Shown: positions 25,217 to 34,930 of the stretch, piece by piece
Layout: the number at the start of each line of letters is the position of its first letter
Numbering within the stretch: the first letter of the stretch is position 1
Assembly (NCBI RefSeq): GCF_020819555.1
Contig: NZ_JAJHJB010000025.1
Coordinates: forward strand, 1-64,000
Source: Pelosinus baikalensis
GTDB taxonomy: Bacteria; Bacillota; Negativicutes; DSM-13327
DNA: 64,000 bases
Direction of reading: 5' to 3'
Program-made: the position numbers and the translations under genes
The notes under the pieces: generated by a model
The model's input: the letters and a program-made list of their open reading frames with translations, nothing else
What the model was told of the DNA's origin: nothing
Databases searched by the model: none

Positions 25217-26947
25217 TTATAATTTAAACTTCTCCACAGAAGTTCTTAACTGATGAGCCATAGCGCTTGTTTCTTCTGCACTAGCTGCTACAGTCTGCAT
25301 AGCCGCTGACTGCTGCTCAGAAGAGGCTGCAATTTCTTCACCATGAGCTGCAACACTTTCTATCATCGTTGCAAGGCTATTAATTAATTTTACGATTTGC
25401 TCGGAACTTGCAACTTCCGAGGAAGTTACATCACCGATATCTTTTGTTTCTGTTACGGTTTGCTTCACAGCCTGCAAAATACTATCCAAAGCGCCTCCCG
25501 CTTCATTAACAGTAGAAACACCAGAATCTACCTCAATAGCATTTTGAGCCATGGCTGTCACTGCAAGATTTGTTTTTTCAGTAACCATCTTCACTAAGGA
25601 AGTAATCTCTTGAGCGCCTTGATCCGATTGTTCTGCCAACTTACGTACTTCTTCGGCAACAACGGCGAAGCCCCGTCCATGTTCCCCCGCCCGAGCAGCC
25701 TCAATCGCCGCATTAAGAGCCAAAAGATTGGTCTGCTTAGCCAAGTTGGTAATGGTATTTGTAATTTGTGAAATTTGCTGTGAATAAGTGTTAAGTTCTT
25801 CAATGACTTGACTGGAATTTTGCGTTTGCTCTTTGATATTATCCATTTTTTTCACTGATTCAGTAACCCTTTTTCGCCCTTCTTCTGCTGCATGCAATGT
25901 ATTTTCGGAGTTTGTAATGGTATTTTCCGATTTTGATTTTGCAATTTGAATGAGACTAGATAACTCTACTAACGCTTGGGATGCTTCCAACATGGATTGA
26001 TTGCCTAAATCTGCTTCTTGCGCTAAGTGCTGCATATTTTTGGATACATCTTCACTAGAAGAAGTTACCTCTTCTGTCGAGGTCGCCATTTCTTCTGATG
26101 CACTCGCTAATTGTCCTGAGGCAGATCGAATGTTCGTAATCATTTCCACGAAATTTTTATGCATTTCCTGCAGAGAAGCTGCCAGCTCACCAATTTCATC
26201 TGAGCTGGCAACTTCAACCTGGCTACGTAAGTCACCATTTGCATATTGATGCGCAATTTCAGTAAGCTTGATGACAGGTCTTCGAATCATATTGGTTAAA
26301 GTGATTGCAATAACTATGCCTAACACTAACACCACTAAACTGATGATTCCAGAAGTAATAATTACAGTATTATTAGAACCTATACTTTCTTTAATAAAGC
26401 CTTTTGCCGCATCAACGTTTATTTGAGCAAAGCCATCTAAGGCCTTTTCAATCCCTTGGGATTGAGGTGCGATCCGCTTGGCAAAATCTGCTAATTTTAC
26501 TTTGTTTTCTTGGGCTTTGCCATAATCGCCTGCCGCAATCAGCCGATTATACTCTTTTGCAAGTGGCACAAACTCTGCCATAATTGTATTTTTATATTTC
26601 ACCGTTTCATCAATTACAGTTTGTACTTCCTGTTTTCTTTCAGGTCTGGCAAGTGCTAATAAATCGTTCTCTAGCTGTATAACCTTTTCAAAATCACTAT
26701 TAATTCGGTTTAAATATACTTCATCTCCATAGGCTGCATAAGCACGAAGATCAGATACAGTGATTTTATATTGAATCGTAATCGCATCAGCAATCGCCAT
26801 GCGAACATTTGCCTGATTGATATTTTCCAAATCATTTTTTGCATGATTTAATGAAATAAATGAATTAATCGCCATAATAATAATCAAAGCAATTACAATT
26901 GCAAAACTAGCAGCAATTTTAGCACCTATCTTTAATTTTATTCTCAT
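25217..26947 (-). CDS. methyl-accepting chemotaxis protein
   Basis: 576 residues. A first membrane segment (about 8-30), a four-helix-bundle sensory domain (about 35-185), a second membrane segment (about 190-215), HAMP (about 215-270), and a signalling domain whose tip QTNLLALNAAIEAARAGEHG is unmistakable. I chose ATG 26947 because AAAGGTGAT lies upstream. It probably senses a small ligand in the periplasm and controls CheA. It heads a signalling cluster with RsbU-, STAS- and RsbW-like genes, although gene order alone does not prove a joint function. Confidence 0.9.
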   Translation of the reverse strand: MRIKLKIGAKIAASFAIVIALIIIMAINSFISLNHAKNDLENINQANVRMAIADAITIQYKITVSDLRAYAAYGDEVYLNRINSDFEKVIQLENDLLALARPERKQEVQTVIDETVKYKNTIMAEFVPLAKEYNRLIAAGDYGKAQENKVKLADFAKRIAPQSQGIEKALDGFAQINVDAAKGFIKESIGSNNTVIITSGIISLVVLVLGIVIAITLTNMIRRPVIKLTEIAHQYANGDLRSQVEVASSDEIGELAASLQEMHKNFVEMITNIRSASGQLASASEEMATSTEEVTSSSEDVSKNMQHLAQEADLGNQSMLEASQALVELSSLIQIAKSKSENTITNSENTLHAAEEGRKRVTESVKKMDNIKEQTQNSSQVIEELNTYSQQISQITNTITNLAKQTNLLALNAAIEAARAGEHGRGFAVVAEEVRKLAEQSDQGAQEITSLVKMVTEKTNLAVTAMAQNAIEVDSGVSTVNEAGGALDSILQAVKQTVTETKDIGDVTSSEVASSEQIVKLINSLATMIESVAAHGEEIAASSEQQSAAMQTVAASAEETSAMAHQLRTSVEKFKL

Positions 26948-27033
26948 TTTAAACTCATCACCTTTGATCATTATTTTTCCAACTATGAAAAGATTTGACC
27001 AATCTTGAAATAGTCATTTTATAAAAAACTCTT

Positions 27034-28086
27034 TTAGCGGATTAAAATTCCCACACCCGAAGCATCATCATTACATTCACCGCTGTTAACAATTTTTTTA
27101 GACAATTCGTGAATACTCCAAAAATCCAGCTCATGATCCATAGGCTGGACGATTCTCTCAAACAATCCATCTGTTAAAAATAGAAAGCTTTCACCTGATG
27201 TAAAATGATAGCTTCCCTGATCATAGACCTCATCTTCATTAATACCTAAGAAAAGTCCGGGGGTTTTTATAATGTGTGGTCCTTGCTCTTTTAAGATGAT
27301 AAAATGATTAATTCCTCCCGCTGCATAGGTGAGAGTATTGCACATGAAATCAAACTCAAATAAAAATACACCAGCGAATTGTCCCCCTTTAAAAAAGGGC
27401 ATTACTTCTTTATTTATCCATGCCAGCCTATCATTTATTGTAATGTTCTTCTTAATCGCTTTTAAAAAAAGATATTTTAGGATACTCGTTTGCAGTGCAG
27501 CTGCAACACCATGTCCCATAACATCAATCATAATGCCAAACAGCAATTGGGATTTTTCTTCATAAACAAAATCATACAAATCCCCGCTAACATAATGATG
27601 GGGCTGATAAACCGACCGGATACGAAATAATTCATTTTCTAAATCTCGCGGCAGCATTCTATGCTGCACTTGACCAGCAATTTGAATTTCTTCCCGCATT
27701 TTTCCATCAAAAGTAAGGTTTCTTATAACAGCAGCAAAAACAGGAGTTCCATGTAACGTCATATAACGTGCACTTACTTCTACTTTAAAAATAGTTCCAT
27801 CTTTTTTAATATGGTTGGTAGTAAAAATATACCCCTCTTTATGCGTCTTAGCTAACTCCATATTTTCTCGCAATGTTCTCATTGAACTGTTTGCTATATC
27901 ATCCGCAAACAAGGTCAAAAATTCTTCTTCGGTATATTGATACAACGTCAGTGCCTTTTGATTTATAAATAATATTTTTCCATCTTCAAAATCAATTAAT
28001 AGCAGTGCATCATTGATCATGTTAAACAGATCAAAACGCTGGCAATAATCACACATGCCGCTAAAAATCCCTTGTGAAACACTCAT
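27034..28086 (-). CDS. PAS-PP2C (RsbU/SpoIIE-type) serine phosphatase
   Basis: 350 residues. A PAS domain (about 20-135, LLIDFEDGKILFINQKAL) precedes a PP2C-type phosphatase (about 150-350) with DLYDF, the metal-binding GIMIDVMGHGVAAA and FLTDGLFE. In partner-switching systems such phosphatases dephosphorylate a STAS protein; the STAS gene lies immediately upstream (15-bp gap), followed upstream by an RsbW-like kinase. The input to PAS is unknown. Confidence 0.87.
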   Translation of the reverse strand: MSVSQGIFSGMCDYCQRFDLFNMINDALLLIDFEDGKILFINQKALTLYQYTEEEFLTLFADDIANSSMRTLRENMELAKTHKEGYIFTTNHIKKDGTIFKVEVSARYMTLHGTPVFAAVIRNLTFDGKMREEIQIAGQVQHRMLPRDLENELFRIRSVYQPHHYVSGDLYDFVYEEKSQLLFGIMIDVMGHGVAAALQTSILKYLFLKAIKKNITINDRLAWINKEVMPFFKGGQFAGVFLFEFDFMCNTLTYAAGGINHFIILKEQGPHIIKTPGLFLGINEDEVYDQGSYHFTSGESFLFLTDGLFERIVQPMDHELDFWSIHELSKKIVNSGECNDDASGVGILIR

Positions 28087-28101
28087 TTACCTAACTCCTT
28101 A

Positions 28102-28407
28102 CTATGCTTGCATCGTAAATACCTTGTTTAATCTTGTTAATTCAAATAATTCCTTTACAACGCCTTTGGCACCTGTCAAAGTTACATGCCCTTCTTTGGG
28201 CAGCACCTTCTTTTGTATGGCGACAAGTACACCAAGGCCTGAACTATCAATATAATCTACATTGTGCAGTTTAATGATAAATTGTTTATATCCAGATTCA
28301 ATAAGACCCATTAGCTTTTCTCGTAATACAGCAGCATCTTCCACATACATACTTCCTGCTAAGGTTACAATAACTTCTTTTTCACTAATATTCGTAGTAA
28401 TCTCCAA
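28102..28407 (-). CDS. STAS-domain anti-sigma factor antagonist
   Basis: 101 residues, one STAS domain. The phosphorylatable serine lies in IDSSGLGV (residues 53-60). In its unphosphorylated form such a protein captures an RsbW/SpoIIAB-type kinase. The start is TTG, set by GGAGAGGGG upstream; no in-frame ATG lies nearby. It is flanked by the phosphatase and kinase genes expected for a partner-switching module. Confidence 0.88.
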   Translation of the reverse strand: MEITTNISEKEVIVTLAGSMYVEDAAVLREKLMGLIESGYKQFIIKLHNVDYIDSSGLGVLVAIQKKVLPKEGHVTLTGAKGVVKELFELTRLNKVFTMQA

Positions 28408-28442
28408 TTGTGTATCCCCTCTCCATGTTGAATTTCCTCATC

Positions 28443-28853
28443 CTATAAACTGGTACAAGTTCTAAAAGGTTTACAATAAGCAGGATTAATTTTTTTTACT
28501 AAGGTAATCTCATTGCCTTTGGTATTCCAGCAGCAAGAATCTACATAAAGACCTATTAAATCAAGACCTCGCCCATTTTCATCCCATAATTCCATGCCGG
28601 CAGATTCTTTTGTATTTACAAAGCCCTCGCCTTCATCGCGAATAATAATTTGTACATCTTCTGGTGATCTTTCGATAATAAGCTGTACTTTTTTAGTATT
28701 ATCTTCCTTATTACCATGAAAAATTGCATTATTAACCCCTTCATTGATGGCAATAAACAGACGAAGGGCATCCTCTTCACACGTTTGAACCAATTCTCTT
28801 TTTATTGAATCCCGCAGAATCGCAAATTCTGCAAGTGAGGAAAAAGAGTACAT
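28443..28853 (-). CDS. RsbW-like anti-sigma factor serine kinase
   Basis: 136 residues of GHKL ATPase type. The N-box NEGVNNAIFHG (about 36-46), the G1 box DEGEGF and the G2 box GRGLDLIGLYVD are intact. Such proteins phosphorylate STAS antagonists or hold back a sigma factor. The C-terminus (YCKPFRTCTSL) is not part of the family pattern. No sigma factor gene lies nearby, so the output target is unclear and may not be a sigma factor. Confidence 0.85.
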   Translation of the reverse strand: MYSFSSLAEFAILRDSIKRELVQTCEEDALRLFIAINEGVNNAIFHGNKEDNTKKVQLIIERSPEDVQIIIRDEGEGFVNTKESAGMELWDENGRGLDLIGLYVDSCCWNTKGNEITLVKKINPAYCKPFRTCTSL

Positions 28854-29033
28854 TACTTTTACCTCCCCATTCTTGATAAATTATCACTTTTATTAAAAAC
28901 TTACTAACAACTTATCTATTTCTCTGATGTTTTGATAAAATTCGCCATTTATTTTTCAAATACCTTCCATAATTTATTAATTAATTAATAAAAAACAAAG
29001 GATTTTAGCTTAAAACGCCAAGATAGTTTTTTA
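28854..29033. other. AT-rich intergenic region
   Basis: Contains short AT repeats (ATTAATTAATTAATAA near 28978) and no gene. It probably carries the promoter of the RsbW-STAS-RsbU operon. Confidence 0.3.
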
Positions 29034-32000
29034 TTAATCCGGGAATTGTTCACAAATTTGCAAGATTTCATCCAATTTATTCATAAAAAGATCCACTAGT
29101 TTAGGATCAAAATGAGCTCCCCGCTCTTTGGAAATATAACGTAATATCTCATCTAATGGCCAAGCCTTTTTATAAATACGCTCACTCCCCAAGGCATCAA
29201 AAACATCTGCTAATGCAACAATTCTACCATAAATATGTATTTCTTCCCCTGCCAATCCTTGTGGATATCCGCTGCCATCATATCGCTCATGATGTTCATG
29301 AGCGATAAGGGCTCCACTTTTTAATATGGAACGCTTTGATCTTTTTAACATTTCATAGCCCACAGGAGAATGTCTTTTCATAATAGTAAATTCCTCAGGA
29401 GTCAGTTTACCTGGTTTATTTAAAATCGCATCTGGAATTGCCAATTTACCGACATCATGGATCGGAGCAGCTAATCGTAAATTTTCTGTTTCTTCGGGAG
29501 AAAGACCATAAGCTAATGCTAATAATTTTGCAATTTCAGCAACCCTTTTCACGTGATATCCTGTTTCCTGAGAGCGTGCTTCAGCAATCTCTCCTAATGT
29601 AAAGAGAATTTCCTTTTGTGCATCTTCTACCTCTTCATTTAAATAAATATTATCGAAAGCGATTGATACATTGGTGCAAAAAACCTCAATTAAATCCTTA
29701 TCCCAGATACTTAAAGAAGCGACACCATCTAAGTAAATTACATTTTCTGAGCCTTGTTTACTACAAAAGTAAATTATAAAACGATCAGGAAAGTACAGAC
29801 TTTTCTTTTGCTGAAAAGTTGCTTCAATATCTTGTCCAACTTTCGTCTCTATATCTTTCTGCAGCTTAGTACCAATCAATTTTTCATAGGTACCAGTTGC
29901 CGCCAGTATACAAAAATCATCTATTCCTTCTTTTGTTGCGGCAAAGGCGGATGCATGGCAATACAATGCATTAGGATTCAGGTGTAGAATCGCCACCAGT
30001 TGTGATAATACCGCGGAAGCAAATTTTGTCATCGATTGAAGCTGAAAAATAGTAGCTGATGAATCAATGATTTGCTTTAAACTGCGGCGATTCATATCAA
30101 TAATACTCAAATCCCGAAAAGAACGCAGGGTTGTTACTAAGGTAGTATGCAGCTTTTGCGATGTTAGTTCTGTTTTTTCCTTATAATCATTAATATCATA
30201 TTCTACCACCACATCATGTTCCGGAGCCTGACCAGGCTGACCAGTCCGCAGAATGATCCTAACTAAATGATTCTGTAATTCATTGCGAATATAGCGAGCC
30301 AACTGCAAGCCTGAATTTTCTTCTTCCATGACCACGTCCAGCAATATCACAGCTACATCCGGATTCTCTATTAATAAATTTCGCCCTTCACTTGCTGAAT
30401 AAGCACTGATAAACTCTATCGCCTTAGCCCCCACTCCTACTGGCGTATTAATTTCATGGGCAATTCCGGCAACTAAGCTGCCAAGAGAAGCCATCTTCTC
30501 CGCATGCACTAGCTGCGCCTGGGTTTGTTGCAAATTCTCTACAGTAAACTGTAACTGTTTATTTACAGTTTGTAACTCTTCGTTCATAGCGAGCAAAGCT
30601 TCCGTTCTGCGTTCCACTTTAATCTCTAGCTGCTCATGGACTTGACGCAGCGCTTCCTCAGCTATCTTACGCTGTGTGATGTCACTGATCGAGCCAACAA
30701 CCCGCAATGGCACACACTGTTCATCCCAGACTGCTTGCCCGCTAACAAATGCCCATTTAAAGCTATAATCCTTGCAGCAAAAACGATATTCCCCACGAAA
30801 AAAGTCTGCTTTTTTCGCAAGATAATCCTGCAGAAATTGCTCAATCTTTTCAGAATCATTTGGATGGATTCGTTTGCGCCATTCCTCCATACTCTTAAAT
30901 ACTTCTACATCATCATACCCAAACATTTGCATTACTCTGGCGGAGAAGAAAGTTTGGTCGGTTTTTATATCCCAATCCCAAATCCCCTCATTATTCCCCT
31001 GCAATGCCAGCTGCCAGCGCTCTTCGCTGACCATCAACTCTTTGTTTGTTTTCTGTATTACATCCATATTATTTTGAATCGTTTGTGACATCGTATTGAA
31101 AGTTGTACAAAGTTCTTGCAATTCTTGAGGAGCAGAGCGAATTACCTCTTCACTGATTTTTGCAGAAGCAAAATTCCCCTCATTAATACTCGTAAAATGC
31201 CTTGTTACCGTAGTAATCGAACGAAATAACTTATTGAAAATCAAGAGAGAAACAAAAGAAAGCAACAAAAATATAATACAGAAGGTGACTATACCATATT
31301 TAATACTATCATAGAAACCTTGTAATACTTCTTTTTGTGTAATAGTAACAGCAATGCCCCAGCCTGGAGTTTTTACACGATTAGTGGCAACCATTACTGC
31401 CTCTCCATTATCTCTAGTAAACTGCCTTATACTACGTAAATCTTTTTTAAATAAATCAGTAAGCTCACTTGGAATATAGGAAATATGCCCCGCAGTTTCA
31501 CTATGTTGCGGTACAATTACTTTTCCATCAGAAGTGAAAACAAGTGTTTGACCCGTTTGACCAATCTTTGCATCTTCACTCATATCCTCTAATACATCCA
31601 ACTTAATATTTTGCAATAATACGTCTGTTAACTCCCCACTCTCTTTTATGATCGGCTGGGTAATGACAATAACAGGTTTCCCAGTCGTAGGGCTAATCAA
31701 TATCTTACTAATTTGGGAAGTTCTCGATGTAATAGTATCTTGGAAATAATTGTAACCCGCCATGCTTTTTCCAATTGCACTGGGATTATGAGGATAGATA
31801 TTAGTGATTTCCCCATTTGGCTTTGCTACAATAAGATCATCAAAAGCATTTAGTTCATTATGCATATTTCCCAAAAGTTTTTGCATTTCTTTCTGACTTG
31901 CATTTTGAACAAAATATTCACTTACAAAAAGGTGACCGCCTTGTTTTATAAGAGTAAACCACATTTCCACTTGGTTACTAAATTGCGTAGCCTGATTTTG

Positions 32001-32126
32001 TAGAATTCCTTGCATACTTTCTTTCTCTTGGATGTAAGCAGTATACATCTGCACACCAGTAACGAGTGAAGTCATCAGGAATAATGCTACCACCATTACT
32101 AAAAGTAGCTGAGAACGAATCTTCAT
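29034..32126 (-). CDS. chimeric sensor: Cache-HAMP-PAS-H-box joined to REC fragment-DUF3369-HD-GYP
   Basis: 1030 residues. Membrane segment (about 5-25), a double-Cache sensory domain (about 30-270), second membrane segment (about 275-300), HAMP (about 300-350), PAS (about 370-485), coiled coil (about 490-540), and a histidine-kinase H-box with His 557 (GIAHEINTPVGVG). Near residue 566 (base 30,428) the sequence switches abruptly to the middle of a receiver domain (AIEFISAYSA, phospho-acceptor Asp 597 in ILLDVVM), then DUF3369 (about 660-830) and a full HD-GYP domain (HD 890-891, GYP 953-955). The kinase ATPase domain and the first receiver strand with its acidic pair are absent. This looks like an in-frame deletion that fused a sensor kinase gene to its response regulator gene. 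ATG 32126 follows GGAGAGGAGG. Confidence 0.85.
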   Translation of the reverse strand: MKIRSQLLLVMVVALFLMTSLVTGVQMYTAYIQEKESMQGILQNQATQFSNQVEMWFTLIKQGGHLFVSEYFVQNASQKEMQKLLGNMHNELNAFDDLIVAKPNGEITNIYPHNPSAIGKSMAGYNYFQDTITSRTSQISKILISPTTGKPVIVITQPIIKESGELTDVLLQNIKLDVLEDMSEDAKIGQTGQTLVFTSDGKVIVPQHSETAGHISYIPSELTDLFKKDLRSIRQFTRDNGEAVMVATNRVKTPGWGIAVTITQKEVLQGFYDSIKYGIVTFCIIFLLLSFVSLLIFNKLFRSITTVTRHFTSINEGNFASAKISEEVIRSAPQELQELCTTFNTMSQTIQNNMDVIQKTNKELMVSEERWQLALQGNNEGIWDWDIKTDQTFFSARVMQMFGYDDVEVFKSMEEWRKRIHPNDSEKIEQFLQDYLAKKADFFRGEYRFCCKDYSFKWAFVSGQAVWDEQCVPLRVVGSISDITQRKIAEEALRQVHEQLEIKVERRTEALLAMNEELQTVNKQLQFTVENLQQTQAQLVHAEKMASLGSLVAGIAHEINTPVGVGAKAIEFISAYSASEGRNLLIENPDVAVILLDVVMEEENSGLQLARYIRNELQNHLVRIILRTGQPGQAPEHDVVVEYDINDYKEKTELTSQKLHTTLVTTLRSFRDLSIIDMNRRSLKQIIDSSATIFQLQSMTKFASAVLSQLVAILHLNPNALYCHASAFAATKEGIDDFCILAATGTYEKLIGTKLQKDIETKVGQDIEATFQQKKSLYFPDRFIIYFCSKQGSENVIYLDGVASLSIWDKDLIEVFCTNVSIAFDNIYLNEEVEDAQKEILFTLGEIAEARSQETGYHVKRVAEIAKLLALAYGLSPEETENLRLAAPIHDVGKLAIPDAILNKPGKLTPEEFTIMKRHSPVGYEMLKRSKRSILKSGALIAHEHHERYDGSGYPQGLAGEEIHIYGRIVALADVFDALGSERIYKKAWPLDEILRYISKERGAHFDPKLVDLFMNKLDEILQICEQFPD

Positions 32127-32158
32127 GCTATGTATCCTCCTCTCCACGATCGGCTCCC

Positions 32159-33302
32159 TTAAGGCTGTATATCGTCCTTGACAATCTTTCCATTTCGAAT
32201 CGTCAAGATCATCATTTTTCTTTTCACATCATGATGCTGATCAAAAGTAATACGCCCTGTAACACCGGGATAATTTTCCACCTTACTAAGATAATCATAA
32301 ATCCCCTCACGGCTAGCACCATTCTTTTTCATCGCCTGAATCAACAATTGAGCTGAATCGTAAGCCAAGGCTGCGTAACTGTCAGGTTCTTTATGATATC
32401 GATCCTGAAAACACTTTGTGAATTCTTCAGATCCATTTTCCTGTATACCATTATAAAAAAACCATTAAAACGGACGCCTTCCACCGCTTCTTTACCTAGC
32501 AAAACAAATTCTTCTGAGCTAATTCCATCTGTACCGATGATGGGAAGGTCTATCCCGATCCCTCTCGCTTGACGAGCAACGAATGCTGCTTCCGAAGAAT
32601 ATCCCGCTATAAAAATCCCATCGGGTTTTGAATACTTTATTTTATACAGTTCAGAGGTAAAGTCAGTAGTTCGTCCTTCAGAAAAAATTTCAATCGCTGT
32701 AATTTCACCGCCAATGCGCTGCATTTTCTCACGAAAATAGTCTTTCATTCCCTTACCGTAATCATTATTGACGTAAATAATCGCCATTTTTTTTAAGCCT
32801 AGCTGATAAAAAGAATATTCTCCCAGTCCTTCTGCTTCTGCCTTATCCGTTGGTATGACCCTAAACACATAGGGTGTTGTACCATCTGTTATCGTTTTAT
32901 TTACCGAATCCGTAATTACAGGAATCCCTGCACCATTATATACGTTTCTAGCACCATAGTACTAGCACTATTCCAGTGACCAAGCACTGCTACTACAGCT
33001 TGGTTTGTTGCTATTTTTTCTGCCAAATTATGAGCTTCTTTTGGTGAACTGGCATCATCCCCCGCCAATAACTTAATATTTCTGCCTTGAATGCCGCCAG
33101 CTGCATTTGCTTCTTCTAAGGCTAATTGAATGGCTTTTACTTTCATGCTGCCAAACTCTTTAGAGTTGCCGGTCATAGGATTGGCACTGGCAATGATAAT
33201 GTCATCCGTCTTACTCTGCTGCCCAATCGTATTACTGCTACACCCGCTGCCAAGCAAAACAAACCCTATAATAAAAATACTAACAATCAGTTTGCTGCCC
33301 AT
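32159..33302 (-). pseudogene. frameshifted branched-chain amino-acid-type binding lipoprotein
   Basis: Starts well (AAAGGAG, ATG 33302, signal peptide with lipobox LLGSGCSS) and follows the periplasmic-binding fold (MTGNSKEFGSMKVKAIQLAL). The frame breaks near 32,940-32,960, continues as ARNVYNGAGIPVITDSVNK and VFRVIPTDKAEAEG, then breaks again in a run of seven A (about 32,456-32,462), after which FYNGIQENGSEEFTK and LAYDSAQLLIQAMKK complete the protein to 32159. All parts of a roughly 380-residue LivJ-like protein are present, so only two small indels separate it from an intact gene. It ends 32 bases before the chimeric sensor and may have supplied ligand to it. Confidence 0.82.
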
Positions 33303-33533
33303 GACAATTAACTCCTTTCCTATCCATTAGTCACTGCCAATAAATTACACGATTACAAAAATATATATGATTTGGTTCCACAAGGATCTTCCTAATTCCT
33401 TGCTAAATTTGTCAATTTTTTGTTTATTATTAGAAAAGACTTGTTCTTTAAGCCATTATACTTCTACTCTATTTCTCATGTCACAAATCACCATCTTACA
33501 TGCTACACTAAAAACAACTTGGAATACCACAGA

Positions 33534-33580
33534 ATAGAGTAAAGCTCATATCCCCGTTTGAGATATGAGCTTTACTCTAT
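33534..33580. terminator. terminator after glycerate kinase
   Basis: ATAGAGTAAAGCTCATAT pairs with ATATGAGCTTTACTCTAT around a short loop, starting 5 bases past the glycerate kinase stop codon on the minus strand. Confidence 0.75.
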
Positions 33581-33584
33581 TTCC

Positions 33585-34742
33585 TTATTTCTTTACTTTT
33601 ATCCCCAACTCCATGCTCCTTTTTATGATGTGACATAATCGTTCTGCTGCTGCTTCTATCAATTCAGGAGCATTTGTCATGCAATCAGCTAAATTCAGGG
33701 GTGAAGGGATAATGCTCATTAAGCCACTAATGCCACAAGAATATACTTCTTCATATCCCTTACCTAAACTACCGGATAAACAAAAAGTAGGAACATCGTG
33801 CGCTTTAGCAATGCGCGCTACACCTACTGGAGCTTTCCCGCAAGCAGTTTGAAAATCAGTACAACCTTCACCAGTTATGATAACATCAGCTTCTCTGGCA
33901 ATATCAGAAAAGCGTACCGCCTCAAGTATAATCTCAACACCAGGCAAAAGCTTCGCATTGGTAAAAAGCAGTAAGCCGGCTCCAAGACCGCCGGCAGCTC
34001 CTGCCCCTGGATATTCCGTCACATCTTTTCCTGTAACTTGCTTAGCAATCGCAGCAAATCTTGCTAATGCCGCGTCTAATTCAGCAATCATTTCTATTGT
34101 AGCACCTTTTTGTGGGCCATAAACAGCCGATGCTCCCCGGGGTCCGCATAAAGGGTTATCAACATCACAGGCTACGACTACCGTGGTTTCCGCTAACCGT
34201 GCATCCATTTGACTGACATCAATCTTTGTTAACTGCTGTAATGCCGCTCCTCCACTAGGCAAGGAGTTGCCAACAGTATCTAGAAATTTTGCTCCTAAAG
34301 CACAAGCCATTCCCATTCCACCATCATTCGTTGCACTGCCGCCTATTCCAATGATTAATTTGCGAATTCCTCGATCAAGAGCCGCCTTTATTAATTCACC
34401 TGTACCATAAGTAGTAGTGATGCAAGGATTGCGTTTGTCCTGGGGTACCAAAGGCAAACCTGACGCAGCTGCCATCTCAATGACAGCGGTTTCCCCATCG
34501 CCAAGTATCCCCCAATGAGCCCTTAGTGGATTTCCTAATGGTCCAAGTACAGTTTCTGTAATGATTTGTCCACCAGTAGCTACAACAAGAGCTTCAATTG
34601 TACCTTCTCCTCCATCCGCTATTGGTACTTTAATTACCTCGGCATCTGAGAAAACGGATAATATCCCTGCCTCCATAGCATTTGCTACAGCTACAGCTGA
34701 CGCGCTTCCTTTAAATGAATCGGGGGCCACAACAATACGCAT
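33585..34742 (-). CDS. glxK: glycerate kinase
   Basis: 385 residues, glycerate kinase type 1 (GlxK/GarK) family. Recognisable blocks are VVAPDSFKGS at the start, ADGGEGT (about 45-51), GIGGSATNDGGMGMACALG, and ITGEG. It phosphorylates D-glycerate (2-phosphoglycerate is the usual product of this family). I chose ATG 34742 because AAGGATGTG lies at good spacing; the frame upstream to 34814 is rejected. It follows the hydroxyacid dehydrogenase gene in what was a hydroxypyruvate/glycerate operon. Confidence 0.9.
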   Translation of the reverse strand: MRIVVAPDSFKGSASAVAVANAMEAGILSVFSDAEVIKVPIADGGEGTIEALVVATGGQIITETVLGPLGNPLRAHWGILGDGETAVIEMAAASGLPLVPQDKRNPCITTTYGTGELIKAALDRGIRKLIIGIGGSATNDGGMGMACALGAKFLDTVGNSLPSGGAALQQLTKIDVSQMDARLAETTVVVACDVDNPLCGPRGASAVYGPQKGATIEMIAELDAALARFAAIAKQVTGKDVTEYPGAGAAGGLGAGLLLFTNAKLLPGVEIILEAVRFSDIAREADVIITGEGCTDFQTACGKAPVGVARIAKAHDVPTFCLSGSLGKGYEEVYSCGISGLMSIIPSPLNLADCMTNAPELIEAAAERLCHIIKRSMELGIKVKK

Positions 34743-34788
34743 ATCCATCACATCCTTTATCAATCTAAGTATCTTTGATACTGCATGT

Positions 34789-34824
34789 AAATGAGAGTAT
34801 GAAATCATTCTCATACTCTCATTT
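34789..34824. repeat. inverted repeat between hprA and glxK
   Basis: AAATGAGAGTATGA and TCATACTCTCATTT form a perfect 14-bp stem with an 8-base loop. Without a T-run on the minus strand it may process or stabilise the transcript rather than end it. Confidence 0.5.
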
Positions 34825-34930
34825 TTATTACTTTATTTTATCATCTTACCAATTATTAATCTATGTTTACTGTTATCTCTACTGAAATAAACATTCTACA
34901 CAGCAAATGTATTTTATATAACAAGCACGC

